Source of the DNA: Oscillospiraceae bacterium
GTDB lineage: Bacteria > Bacillota > Clostridia > Oscillospirales > Oscillospiraceae
Direction: 5' to 3'
Length of the DNA stretch: 64,000 nucleotides
Assembly: GCA_902801295.1 (NCBI GenBank)
Contig: CADCHN010000005.1
Coordinates: 1-64,000, forward strand
Shown: in pieces, positions 1 through 7,844 of the stretch
How the letters are laid out: each line of letters starts with the position of its first letter
Position numbering within the stretch: the first letter of the stretch is position 1
The notes under the pieces: generated by a model
What the model was told of the DNA's origin: nothing
The model's input: the letters and a program-made list of their open reading frames with translations, nothing else
Database searches by the model: none
Translations under genes and position numbers: made by a program

Positions 1-62
1 AGCTAAAACTAAAGGGCCTGACACCTGCTCAACACAGATACCAGACCCTTCAGGTCGCTTAA
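1..62 (+). CDS. IS3-family transposase, C-terminal end (partial)
   Basis: Reading from base 3, the frame gives KLKGLTPAQHRYQTLQVA and then TAA at 60-62. This is the characteristic tail of the IS3-family OrfB integrase-type transposase (LKGLTP.Q.R). Most of the gene lies left of the window, so no DDE residues can be seen. The stop lies 12 bases before a terminal inverted repeat, which is the usual arrangement in IS3 elements. The IS150-like subgroup is an inference from the terminal repeat. Confidence 0.7.
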   Translation, partial: LKLKGLTPAQHRYQTLQVA

Positions 63-73
63 TTAATTCTTTT

Positions 74-97
74 GTCTAACTTTTGGGGTTCACTTCA
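74..97 (+). mobile_element. Right terminal inverted repeat of an IS3-family element
   Basis: Bases 74-97 end in CTTTTGGGGTTCACTTCA; read inward this is TGAAGTGAACCCCAAAAG, the TGAA...CCCCAAAAGTTAGAC type of end found in IS3 elements of the IS150 group. It follows the transposase stop directly, and the neighbouring glycosyltransferase stop codon begins only two bases outside it. The other end and the target duplication are outside the window. Confidence 0.65.
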
Positions 98-98
98 C

Positions 99-1376
99 TC
101 AGGATCCCGGGTGTTTTTCGTTGCCTTTCAGTCCATCGACGATCACTTTTGCCTTTTCACTCCAGTCATTGGCGCGCGCTTCCGCGTCGATCAGGGCAAG
201 ATAGCCATCGTCACCGCCGAGAAGCAGCGCACGGTCAATTTGCCGGAGAAAGTCAGTGTGGTCTTTCCCAATCAGCACGCTTTGATAGTTCCGGCATTCG
301 TCAATGTCGGTGCTGACAATTGGCTTTTGCAGCGCCATGTATTCAAAGAGCTTGACGGGACTGGCCGAACGGGTGATATCGTTGACGAGAAAGGGGAGCA
401 GTAAGACGTCGGCCTTCCGGGCGTAGTATTTCAGTACGCGGTAGTTACGCGGCCCGAGGTAGTCTACGCCCGGAACGCCGCGCAGCATTCGGTCAAAGGT
501 GCCGTCGTACTTGACACCGAAGAGAACGACGCTGTATTTTCCGCTTTCAGCCAATTCCCGGATCAGCTCATAGTCGAGCCAGGCGGCCAGCGCCCCATAA
601 TAGCAGATCATCGGCTTTCCACGGTTAAGAATGTCACGAAAAGCTGGCTCAAAGTCGTAGGGAGCCCATTGCTGGAAGAAATCATAGTCCACGCCGTTGG
701 TGGAAAGGATCAGGTTTCTGCCGCCGCGGCGTTTGACAACATCGCGGCGCAGCAGCTCCGCCGTCGCGACGACTGTAACGGAGGGATGCTCCATGGCGTA
801 GGCAAATTTATCCGTGATGTTTTTCGGCAGGCGCGCCGTTCCGGAAATCACGGGACTTAGATGATCGACGTATTCATACAGAACGCGCCACCCCCGTCGG
901 ACGAAGCCTTGCAGCTCGAGCAGCGGCATTTCCCGATTGGTGGAATAGATCTGCAGATATTTCGGCTTCTCCAGTCTGTCCAGCTCCCGCAGCAGCATGC
1001 GGCGCAAGGGAGGGGAGCAGAAATTGACCAACAGCAAATGATCCTCCTGCCAGCGCAGGGACTTTACGCGATCGGCCAGGGGATTGGCCTCGTATAGCAC
1101 CAGGCAGCCCTGCCGTGCCAGTTGCCGAGCAATATGTTGCGGGCGCTGATAAAGCGCCGCCTGAAAGCCGAAGCTGGAGCGCCAGAGGATGACGCGGTCA
1201 AAATCACCCGTGAGAATCCGGCGAATTTGTTGGCGGTAGTTTCCCGGTCTGAAAAGAACAGAGAGCGGGAGTCGGGCGCGAAGTGTTGCAGAGGAATAGA
1301 GCAGCGCCTTTTTCAATAAGCCCCACAGACCGTACTTTCCAACCAGCGTTTTCAGCTTTGAAAGGATGAGAGTCAT
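99..1376 (-). CDS. Glycosyltransferase, GT4-like (surface polysaccharide)
   Basis: A 425-residue cytoplasmic or membrane-associated sugar transferase. The N-terminal half carries the YQRPQHIARQLA block (about 76-87) seen in GT4-type enzymes related to TuaH and similar teichuronic or polysaccharide transferases. The C-terminal half has the Rossmann-type donor domain, with ASPVKLFEYMALQKPIV near 335-350, the usual nucleotide-sugar binding helix including the conserved Glu. It is the last gene of the seven-gene minus-strand operon and starts 4 bases inside the end of wecB. Its stop codon (99-101) lies two bases from an IS3 end, so the last few residues may have been altered by the insertion. Donor and acceptor cannot be told from sequence. 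Confidence 0.85.
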   Translation of the reverse strand: MTLILSKLKTLVGKYGLWGLLKKALLYSSATLRARLPLSVLFRPGNYRQQIRRILTGDFDRVILWRSSFGFQAALYQRPQHIARQLARQGCLVLYEANPLADRVKSLRWQEDHLLLVNFCSPPLRRMLLRELDRLEKPKYLQIYSTNREMPLLELQGFVRRGWRVLYEYVDHLSPVISGTARLPKNITDKFAYAMEHPSVTVVATAELLRRDVVKRRGGRNLILSTNGVDYDFFQQWAPYDFEPAFRDILNRGKPMICYYGALAAWLDYELIRELAESGKYSVVLFGVKYDGTFDRMLRGVPGVDYLGPRNYRVLKYYARKADVLLLPFLVNDITRSASPVKLFEYMALQKPIVSTDIDECRNYQSVLIGKDHTDFLRQIDRALLLGGDDGYLALIDAEARANDWSEKAKVIVDGLKGNEKHPGS

Positions 1377-2491
1377 AATCGGTCAAGAGAAGTGCAGCGC
1401 GCCTCGATGATATCCGCGATGCGTTCGCTGGCGTGTCCGTCTCCGAAAGGATTGGGCGCAGCGCACATCCGCGAATATTCAGCGCTGTCGCGCAGCAGGC
1501 GGCTTGCTGCCTGAAATATGTTTTCCGATTCGGTGCCAACAAGCGTCAATCCGCCGGCGTCGATTCCCTCGGGGCGCTCGGTCGTGTCCCGAAGCACAAG
1601 CAAGGGCTTCCCGAGCGCGCTAGCCTCCTCCTGAACGCCGCCGCTGTCAGTCAAAACCAGATAGGAGCGACGGAGAAGCGTGTGAAAAGTCAGCACGTCC
1701 GGAGGATCGATCAGACGGATGCGACCGCAGCTGCCCAGCATCGCCCTCGCCGTGTTTTGAACGGCCGGGTTCAGGTGCAGGGGACAGAGGATGATGAGAT
1801 CGGGGAATGCTTCTGCCAGTTGCCGCGCAGCCTGATAGATGCGCCGCAGCGGTGCGCCAAGGTTTTCACGTCGGTGGGCGGTCAGGAGAATCAGACGCCG
1901 CTCCGGTGTGAGGTCGGAAAGCGCCGGATGAGAAATTTCACAGCCTGCCGTCCAGACCATCGCGTCAATGACGGTATTGCCGGTGACGAAAACCGTTTCT
2001 CCGGGGATATGTTCCTGTAACAAATGCGCTCGGCTCTGCGCAGTCGGGGCAAAGAGCAGATCGCTCAGCCGGTCGGTCAGCTGCCGGTTCATCTCCTCCG
2101 GATAGGGACTGTATTTATCGTAGCTTCGCAGGCCGGCCTCTACATGTCCGATCGGCACCCGGCAGTAATACGCGGCCAGAGCCCCGGCCAGACAGGTGCT
2201 CGTGTCTCCGTGGACAAGCAGGAGATCGGGTTTACACTCCAGGATCACCGCCTCGAGCCCTTGCAGAGCGGCGGAAGTGATGGCGGACAAGCTCTGTCCC
2301 TGCCGCATGATGTTCAGGTCATAATCCGGGCTTATGCCGAATACCGTCAGCACCTGGTCGAGCATCTCCCGGTGCTGCGCTGTCACACAGACGATGGAGT
2401 TGATTTCCGGCCGCCGCTCCAGCTCCTTTACCAGCGGTGCCATCTTGATCGCCTCCGGCCTTGTTCCAAATACGCTTAACACTCGGATCAT
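1373..2491 (-). CDS. wecB: UDP-N-acetylglucosamine 2-epimerase (non-hydrolysing)
   Basis: Interconverts UDP-GlcNAc and UDP-ManNAc in the cytoplasm. From the ATG at 2491 the protein has 372 residues, the normal family length. It shows the GTRPEAIKMAPL start, HGDTSTCLAGALA, HVEAGLRS and LTAHRREN blocks with the conserved Asp, Glu and His residues of the GT-B-like fold. The open frame runs 65 codons further upstream, but that part overlaps the preceding gene and has no family similarity; the ATGA overlap with that gene at 2488-2491 supports the start chosen. UDP-ManNAc is the usual precursor of wall teichoic acid linkage units and of TagA/WecG transferases; one such transferase is encoded at 53617. 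Confidence 0.95.
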   Translation of the reverse strand: MIRVLSVFGTRPEAIKMAPLVKELERRPEINSIVCVTAQHREMLDQVLTVFGISPDYDLNIMRQGQSLSAITSAALQGLEAVILECKPDLLLVHGDTSTCLAGALAAYYCRVPIGHVEAGLRSYDKYSPYPEEMNRQLTDRLSDLLFAPTAQSRAHLLQEHIPGETVFVTGNTVIDAMVWTAGCEISHPALSDLTPERRLILLTAHRRENLGAPLRRIYQAARQLAEAFPDLIILCPLHLNPAVQNTARAMLGSCGRIRLIDPPDVLTFHTLLRRSYLVLTDSGGVQEEASALGKPLLVLRDTTERPEGIDAGGLTLVGTESENIFQAASRLLRDSAEYSRMCAAPNPFGDGHASERIADIIEARCTSLDRL

Positions 2492-3765
2492 CTGCACCCT
2501 CCCTTGAGCGTTTCGGCAAGTGAAAAGGCTTCGAGCATGCAGTCCTCCATGGAGCAGTAGCGCCAGCCGCCGTAACGGCCGATCGTGTAAATATCCTGTC
2601 CGGCAAGCTGTGCTTTGATCTTTTGCACGGTTTTCACCGTATCGGGACGGATGTGGACATAGGCGGGATCCATGATGATTGAGCAATGCGAGAGCAGGCG
2701 GTTTTCCGGCTGGATCAGCCCCTGCGCCTGCAGGGCGGATAGCGTACAGGACAGTTCCGCATCCGCGTCGATGCGCGCCTCCTGCGGGAAGCCGATTTCC
2801 ACATAGAGACTCGCCCGGTTACCACTCAGAATGTTGTCATAGAAGCCGACACGGTAATAATTTGCCTCCGAGCCGGGAATGTAGATCCAGTGCAGGTCAT
2901 GAAACGGCGCTTTTTTTTCAAAGCCGAGATTCAGAACCAGCACCTTGTTCCAACTCAGAGCGGCAGCCTGACCGGCTGCAAGTTCTCCGAGCAGCGTCAG
3001 AAAGCGCGAGAGCGGAGAGGTGTTAATCAGCACCTCATAGCGGTAGATGTCGCCTTGGCTGTCAATTGCGGTTTTCTCCTCTGCCTTGAGAGCGGTGAGG
3101 TTTCGCCCGGTCAGCAGAGTCCCTGGGTTCAGCTGCCGACACAGACGTTCCGTCAGCGCCCCGGCACCGTTTTTCGGGTACAGAAAGCGACTGTTATAGG
3201 AGTCGTTTTGCCTTCTTTTCATGCTGTCAATGATATCTATCGGTTCGGCCGCGGGGAAAAAGCGGCCCATCGCCGCGGGATCAAGCGTATCAAGATCGCA
3301 GGCGTAGAGCTTTTCGTTGTAGGGCAGCAGAAACTTCTCCGTGATCGAGCGCCCGTAGCTGCCCTCCAGCAGCTCAAGAAAACTGCTATACCTTGGTTTG
3401 CTCGGCCGATGAAATAAGTCATACAGACAGTCAATCAGCTCATTTTTCTCAAGCTCGTGGATATTGCGCTGAAAGGGATAGTCGATCAGCGCGCCGCGGT
3501 AGAGAATCTTGCAGCGCTTTTCTTTTTCCACCAGTTCATCGGAGGTAAACTGTGATAGGAAAAAACGGCGTCCGGACTCCGTTTTGAAGTGAAAAAAATG
3601 ACCCGCGTAATCCCAGAGAAAGCCGTCCTGCCGAATGCTGCGGCAGTAGCCGCCCGGCTCCTGCTCCTTTTCCAGAATCACAGCATCCGGCCCCAGGGAA
3701 AGTGCGGCGCAAAGACCGCTGATTCCTGCGCCGACGATCAAATATTTGACATGTATTGTGCTCAA
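2488..3765 (-). CDS. FAD-dependent oxidoreductase / UDP-galactopyranose mutase-like protein
   Basis: The 425-residue protein starts with a Rossmann dinucleotide motif VGAGISGL (about 12-19), followed by LEKEQEPGGYCRS, the second ADP-binding element of the amine-oxidase / protoporphyrinogen-oxidase / UDP-galactopyranose-mutase superfamily. The GG.C and DYAGHFFHF region resembles Glf-type mutases, and a C-terminal FAD-binding GRYGGWRY is present. Within a polysaccharide operon a nucleotide-sugar mutase or sugar-modifying flavoenzyme is the most reasonable role, but it is not a close match to classical Glf. It overlaps both neighbours by 4 bases, so translation is probably coupled. Confidence 0.7.
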   Translation of the reverse strand: MSTIHVKYLIVGAGISGLCAALSLGPDAVILEKEQEPGGYCRSIRQDGFLWDYAGHFFHFKTESGRRFFLSQFTSDELVEKEKRCKILYRGALIDYPFQRNIHELEKNELIDCLYDLFHRPSKPRYSSFLELLEGSYGRSITEKFLLPYNEKLYACDLDTLDPAAMGRFFPAAEPIDIIDSMKRRQNDSYNSRFLYPKNGAGALTERLCRQLNPGTLLTGRNLTALKAEEKTAIDSQGDIYRYEVLINTSPLSRFLTLLGELAAGQAAALSWNKVLVLNLGFEKKAPFHDLHWIYIPGSEANYYRVGFYDNILSGNRASLYVEIGFPQEARIDADAELSCTLSALQAQGLIQPENRLLSHCSIIMDPAYVHIRPDTVKTVQKIKAQLAGQDIYTIGRYGGWRYCSMEDCMLEAFSLAETLKGGCR

Positions 3766-5027
3766 AGCAGGGGCTTCACCACCTTTTCATCCATCATCGC
3801 GGCCACGTACTGCGATGAAAAACCTTTCATATATGCTTCGTTCATGGAAATATTCATGCCGCGAAAAATGATCTGCACCAGCGCCTGTTTGATTTCGTTG
3901 ACGCTGTAGGAGAGCAGCAGCGCACCGGCGCGACGCAGACAGTCCGCGGTGTCGCCCTTCGGCATCGTGATGGCGAGGATCGGCCGTCCCGCGCCGAAAT
4001 AATCGGCGAGCTTTCCGGCAAAAAAGACGTTTTCCTCTGTCACGGCGCTGATATTGCCGTCAATGTGCACGAGCCAGTCCGCCGCGGCGGCTTCCGCAAG
4101 ACTTTGCCGGTAGGAGATCGGTTTCTTGAAGTGCACCACATCGCCGATGTCCAGCCGCAGGATGGCGGCCAGATCTGCGTCTGATATATCGCCGAAAAAG
4201 AGAAACTCCGCGCGATCCGGCAGATCCGGGAGGGAAGCTTTCAGGCGCTCGATCGCATGAAAGAGCGGCAGCGCCGTGCGCACGGTATTGAGCTGCCCGA
4301 GAAAAACAAAGCGCAGCTTGTTTCCGTTCTTCTTATGCGGAATGCTTGGATACAGCGCCGGATCAAAGCTGTGTCGGAGGACAACGCCCCTGCCTTTCAA
4401 ATCCAGGTTTCCGGACATGTAGCGAAGCTGCGAGGTGTTATTGAATATCAGCCGATCGGCGTGCCTGATTGCGCCTGTTTCAATGGCGTCGAGCTCACGC
4501 CGTCGCTGCACAGCCTTCAGGTGGCGCAGTGTCCAGAGTACGTGCTTGACCGGCCGCAGCGGAGAGAGGCGGAAGCGCAGACTGCGATTTCGGTTGATGC
4601 GGTTTTTCATGGAGTAAGGGCTCCATATCGCGCCGCCCATCAGCTCGTAGGGGTTTTCACGGATCGGGTCGCCGAAGGAGGCGATCCATTTTACCTTTGG
4701 AAAGCGTTTTTTGATGCGCAGTCCCGCTTGATGGCATTCCGGCGGCATCGAACGGGTCATGACGATGTCGTAGTCGTCCCGGTGAGCGGCAAAATAGCGG
4801 ATCGCTTCCTCTGCCCATGAGCGGATGTCATCGCTTTCCGCCTCGATGCAGCATACGTTCTCGGCCTCCGGCACGTCCATGCTGCGCCCATACGACCAGG
4901 CGTCCGAGCGCTTTTGGGTAAAGACGTCATAGGCATAGCGGGAGTGGCTGAGCAGCTTATACGTAACAAGCGCTTCTGAGGAATTGATGGGCGGGTAAAA
5001 CCAGCTGATGACCAGAATCCGTTTCAT
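3762..5027 (-). CDS. Glycosyltransferase, family 4-like
   Basis: Taken from the ATG at 5027 this is 421 residues, beginning MKRILVISWFYPPINSSEALV, a typical GT-B N-terminal strand and glycine/serine-rich loop. The donor half has FVFLGQLNTVRTALPLF and a late FFAGKLADYFGAGRPILAI segment corresponding to the conserved sugar-nucleotide binding helix. The longer frame up to 5258 is Arg/Pro-rich and overlaps the upstream gene, so it is rejected as coding; the ATGA overlap at 5024-5027 marks the real junction. It belongs to the surface-glycan operon; its specificity is unknown. Confidence 0.85.
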   Translation of the reverse strand: MKRILVISWFYPPINSSEALVTYKLLSHSRYAYDVFTQKRSDAWSYGRSMDVPEAENVCCIEAESDDIRSWAEEAIRYFAAHRDDYDIVMTRSMPPECHQAGLRIKKRFPKVKWIASFGDPIRENPYELMGGAIWSPYSMKNRINRNRSLRFRLSPLRPVKHVLWTLRHLKAVQRRRELDAIETGAIRHADRLIFNNTSQLRYMSGNLDLKGRGVVLRHSFDPALYPSIPHKKNGNKLRFVFLGQLNTVRTALPLFHAIERLKASLPDLPDRAEFLFFGDISDADLAAILRLDIGDVVHFKKPISYRQSLAEAAAADWLVHIDGNISAVTEENVFFAGKLADYFGAGRPILAITMPKGDTADCLRRAGALLLSYSVNEIKQALVQIIFRGMNISMNEAYMKGFSSQYVAAMMDEKVVKPLL

Positions 5028-6076
5028 GGGCTTTGTTCCGCTCCTCTCCGTCTGTGGAGTCTGTGCCGCAGTTCCGTCAGAAGATGGACGGCGCGCCGAT
5101 CCAGCAGAAGGACGTTGCGGTAGCCGAGTCTCCGGCTGAGTTGCAGATAGGGGATGCGCCCGCCGAGCGCATAGACCTCCGGAGCGCGGCCTCTGATCCA
5201 GGCTTCCAGCTCTCGGACGCCGCGGTAGGCTCGGCGGCGGTTTGGATTGTACACGCACAGGAGGTTGCAGTGCGTGTACAGCATGTAATAGATCATCAGC
5301 AGCATGTAGCGTCGCGTTCCCGGACTCAGCGACTCGGTATGCTCGGCGTAATCGTCGATCAGCCGGCAGAGCACCTTCTGATGCATCGGCGTCTGCCGCA
5401 GCATGACATCATGGCTCATGCTCTGTTCCGGCCGGCCGAGAAAGTAGCGGTAGACCGGGAAGTCGAGAAAGCGAATACTTTTGACATAGGGGATCGGGTG
5501 CAGGTTGTACTCCATATCCACATAACTGCATTTTTCCGGGAGCTGCAGGCCACAGTCTTTCAGCAACTGCGTCCGCCAGGTCGAGGAAGCGAGGGTGAAG
5601 TAGTCCATGCCCTCCTGCCAGTCGATTTCTTCCATGGTGTATACCCGGTTGTGATCCAAATAGGGATAATCATAGCGGATTTCCGTCCCATTCCAGGTGT
5701 ATTCCTGGGAATAGGGTGTAACGATCAGATCCTCCAGGCATGAGGGGAGACGAGCCATCAGGCGCAGAAAGCCGGGGGTATCGAACCAGTCGTCACTGTC
5801 CAGCACACGATAATACCGCCCTGTGGCTGCCCGCAGTCCGGCATTGACGGCGGAGCCGTGCCCGCCGTTTTCTTTGTCGATTAAAACGACGACTCCGGGG
5901 TAGAGTGATTGATACTCCCGGAGAATGGCCAGCGAAGAATCCGTGCTGCCGTCGTTGACAACAATGAGCTCCAGTTCATCTGAGATTTCCTCAAGGAGCA
6001 CGGAATCAAGACAGCGGCGGAGGTATTGCTCCGTGTTATATACCGGAACAACAAGAGACAGCGTTTTGGATGGCAT
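5024..6076 (-). CDS. Glycosyltransferase family 2
   Basis: A 350-residue GT-A enzyme. From the ATG at 6076 it opens with LSLVVPVYNTEQYLRRCLDS and VVNDGSTDSS, the nucleotide-binding signature of family 2, followed by LDSDDWFD near 95-102, which contains the metal-binding DxD-type motif. The start is preceded by AAAGGAAA at suitable spacing; the frame upstream to 6247 lies over the ABC ATPase and is discounted. The gene is 16 bases behind the ATPase and is coupled to the next glycosyltransferase. Likely transfers a sugar or sugar-phosphate during assembly of the exported glycan. Confidence 0.9.
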   Translation of the reverse strand: MPSKTLSLVVPVYNTEQYLRRCLDSVLLEEISDELELIVVNDGSTDSSLAILREYQSLYPGVVVLIDKENGGHGSAVNAGLRAATGRYYRVLDSDDWFDTPGFLRLMARLPSCLEDLIVTPYSQEYTWNGTEIRYDYPYLDHNRVYTMEEIDWQEGMDYFTLASSTWRTQLLKDCGLQLPEKCSYVDMEYNLHPIPYVKSIRFLDFPVYRYFLGRPEQSMSHDVMLRQTPMHQKVLCRLIDDYAEHTESLSPGTRRYMLLMIYYMLYTHCNLLCVYNPNRRRAYRGVRELEAWIRGRAPEVYALGGRIPYLQLSRRLGYRNVLLLDRRAVHLLTELRHRLHRRRGAEQSP

Positions 6077-6092
6077 TGTTGATTTCCTTTCC

Positions 6093-6872
6093 TCAGGAGG
6101 CAGCGCCTGGATCGAGGCAGGGGAGGGCGCTGCTTTCGTAGCGCGAGCAGATTTCGTCCGCGCTGCCGATTGCGAGCACGCGGCCGTGATCGAGCCAGAT
6201 GACCCGGCTGCAGAGTGACCGGATCGAAGCGGTCGAGTGAGAGACATAGAGAACTGTTGTGCCGCCGCCGATCATTTGCAGCATTTTTTCCTCGCTCTTG
6301 GCCTGAAACGCCAGGTCGCCGACGGACAGGATCTCATCAACGATTAGAATTTCCGGCTCCACGACCGTGGCAACCGAGAACGCGAGACGCGCCACCATGC
6401 CGGAGGAAAAGTTTCGCACCGGCACGTCCAGAAAAGCCTCCAGCTCGGAAAAAGCGACGATCTCGTCAAACTTGGAGTGAATAAAGCGTTCGGAATAGCC
6501 CATCACGGCGGCGTTGAGATAAATGTTTTCCCGTGCGGTGAGCTCCATGTCGATGCCTGCGCCGAGCTCGATCATCGGACAGATGCTGCCGCGCACCAGG
6601 AGGCTTCCTTCGGTGGGCTTCAGTACCCCGGCCACGAGCTTCAACAGCGTCGATTTGCCGGCGCCGTTTGCGCCGACCAGGCCGACGACCTCGCCGCGTG
6701 AGACAGAAAAACTGACGTCACGCAGCGCCCAGAAGTCGGCGCGCCTGTTCTTTTCCGCTCGCTTTTTCGGATCAAACAGATCGACGAAGCCCTGCTTGAG
6801 GGAAAATCCTTTTTCGACGCCCAGATTAAATTGCATACCCAGGCCATCTGCCCGGATCATCGCGTTATCCAT
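6093..6872 (-). CDS. Polysaccharide/teichoic acid ABC exporter, ATP-binding subunit
   Basis: A 259-residue nucleotide-binding protein of the Wzt/TagH/RfbE type. It shows Walker A GANGAGKST, the ABC signature FSSGMVARL (variant of LSGGQ), Walker B ILIVDEILSVGD and the switch histidine in VSHST. The N-terminal FDPKKRAEKNRRADFWALRD segment is typical of O-antigen and teichoic acid exporters. The chosen ATG at 6872 has AGGT upstream, partly inside the permease stop region; a second ATG at 6860 is possible. There is no C-terminal carbohydrate-binding extension, so it resembles the short exporters rather than Wzt with a sugar-binding domain. It pairs with the permease at 6881. Confidence 0.9.
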   Translation of the reverse strand: MDNAMIRADGLGMQFNLGVEKGFSLKQGFVDLFDPKKRAEKNRRADFWALRDVSFSVSRGEVVGLVGANGAGKSTLLKLVAGVLKPTEGSLLVRGSICPMIELGAGIDMELTARENIYLNAAVMGYSERFIHSKFDEIVAFSELEAFLDVPVRNFSSGMVARLAFSVATVVEPEILIVDEILSVGDLAFQAKSEEKMLQMIGGGTTVLYVSHSTASIRSLCSRVIWLDHGRVLAIGSADEICSRYESSALPCLDPGAAS

Positions 6873-6880
6873 AACTGTAC

Positions 6881-7675
6881 CTACATGTAATAGACAAATC
6901 GGTCCTGATTCTTTTTGAACACCAGCGTGCCGACCAGCATCGCCAGCAAGGCGGGAGCAGCACAGGCAGCAAACTGCGCGGCACTCGGCGTCGCGTGGGA
7001 TAAAATCACGGTTCTGGCAAAGCGGATCAGCTGATAGAGGGGGTTGAGCGACATCAGAAAGCGCAGCAGCGGATGCATGATGATGTCGATATCGTACATC
7101 ACCGGCGTGAGATACATCCAGAGTGAGAGAACGATACCGTAGATGTAAAACATGTCCCGCAGAAAGACGGACACCGCCGCCAGAAAAAAGCCCATGCCGA
7201 GGGTAAAGAGAAAGAGACAGAGAAAGCAGTAAGGCAGCAGCACATGCTGCCAGCAGAGGCCGGTGCCTGTCAGCAGGATCACCAGATAGAGCGGGATCAG
7301 GGTCAAAAGAAAATTGATACCGACAAAAAGACACTTGGACAAAGGAAAGATGTACTTTGGCACATAAACCTTGTTGATGAGCGGGAAATTGGCGACAATC
7401 GTGCTCATGCAGAGGTTGCTTGCCTCGCTGAAATAGTTAAACCAGGTCAGCCCGATCAGCAAATAGGCGATGTAGCTGACGCCCGGCGTGGAAAAGCGAA
7501 AGACGTTGGAAAAAACAAGGGCCAGCACCGCCATCGTCAGCAGCGGATACAGCAGACTCCAGGCGATGCCGAGCACGCTGCGCTTATATTTGACCTTAAA
7601 ATCGCGCAGTACCAGCTGCCGCAGAAGAAAGCGGTACCGCCGTAAGGAATAAAGCAGATTGCGAACAAACAGCAT
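6881..7675 (-). CDS. Polysaccharide ABC exporter, membrane subunit (ABC-2 type)
   Basis: From ATG 7675 the protein has 264 residues and about six hydrophobic segments, starting with the amphipathic RNLLYSLRRYRFLLRQLVLRD region common in TagG/Wzm/KpsM permeases. KVKYKRSVLGIAWSLLYP is the family signature for the ABC-2 polysaccharide exporters. A GGAGG Shine-Dalgarno site lies 6 bases before this ATG, whereas the longer frame to 7801 runs through the terminator of the upstream gene and is rejected. It is the first gene of the glycan operon and would form the transmembrane channel with the adjacent ATPase. Confidence 0.9.
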   Translation of the reverse strand: MLFVRNLLYSLRRYRFLLRQLVLRDFKVKYKRSVLGIAWSLLYPLLTMAVLALVFSNVFRFSTPGVSYIAYLLIGLTWFNYFSEASNLCMSTIVANFPLINKVYVPKYIFPLSKCLFVGINFLLTLIPLYLVILLTGTGLCWQHVLLPYCFLCLFLFTLGMGFFLAAVSVFLRDMFYIYGIVLSLWMYLTPVMYDIDIIMHPLLRFLMSLNPLYQLIRFARTVILSHATPSAAQFAACAAPALLAMLVGTLVFKKNQDRFVYYM

Positions 7676-7752
7676 GCGCGCCTCCGACAAATGGGATATA
7701 GACAGTTTTGCCAGTTTTGGAAGAAAATATAGCGGTTGTCTGTCAAAGAGCG

Positions 7753-7790
7753 CAAAAAATCGCTCGCTGTTGCCACAGCAGCAGCGAGCG
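7753..7790 (-). terminator. Rho-independent terminator after the GltS-like gene
   Basis: On the minus strand CGCTCGCTG pairs with CAGCGAGCG (9 bp, about 12-base loop) followed by ATTTTTTG. It lies between the GltS-like permease and the glycan operon, and would separate the two transcripts. Confidence 0.75.
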
Positions 7791-7844
7791 TATGGTATCA
7801 CAGATACAAGATCGGATTATGAAAAACAGGGGGGAGCGGGAGAA

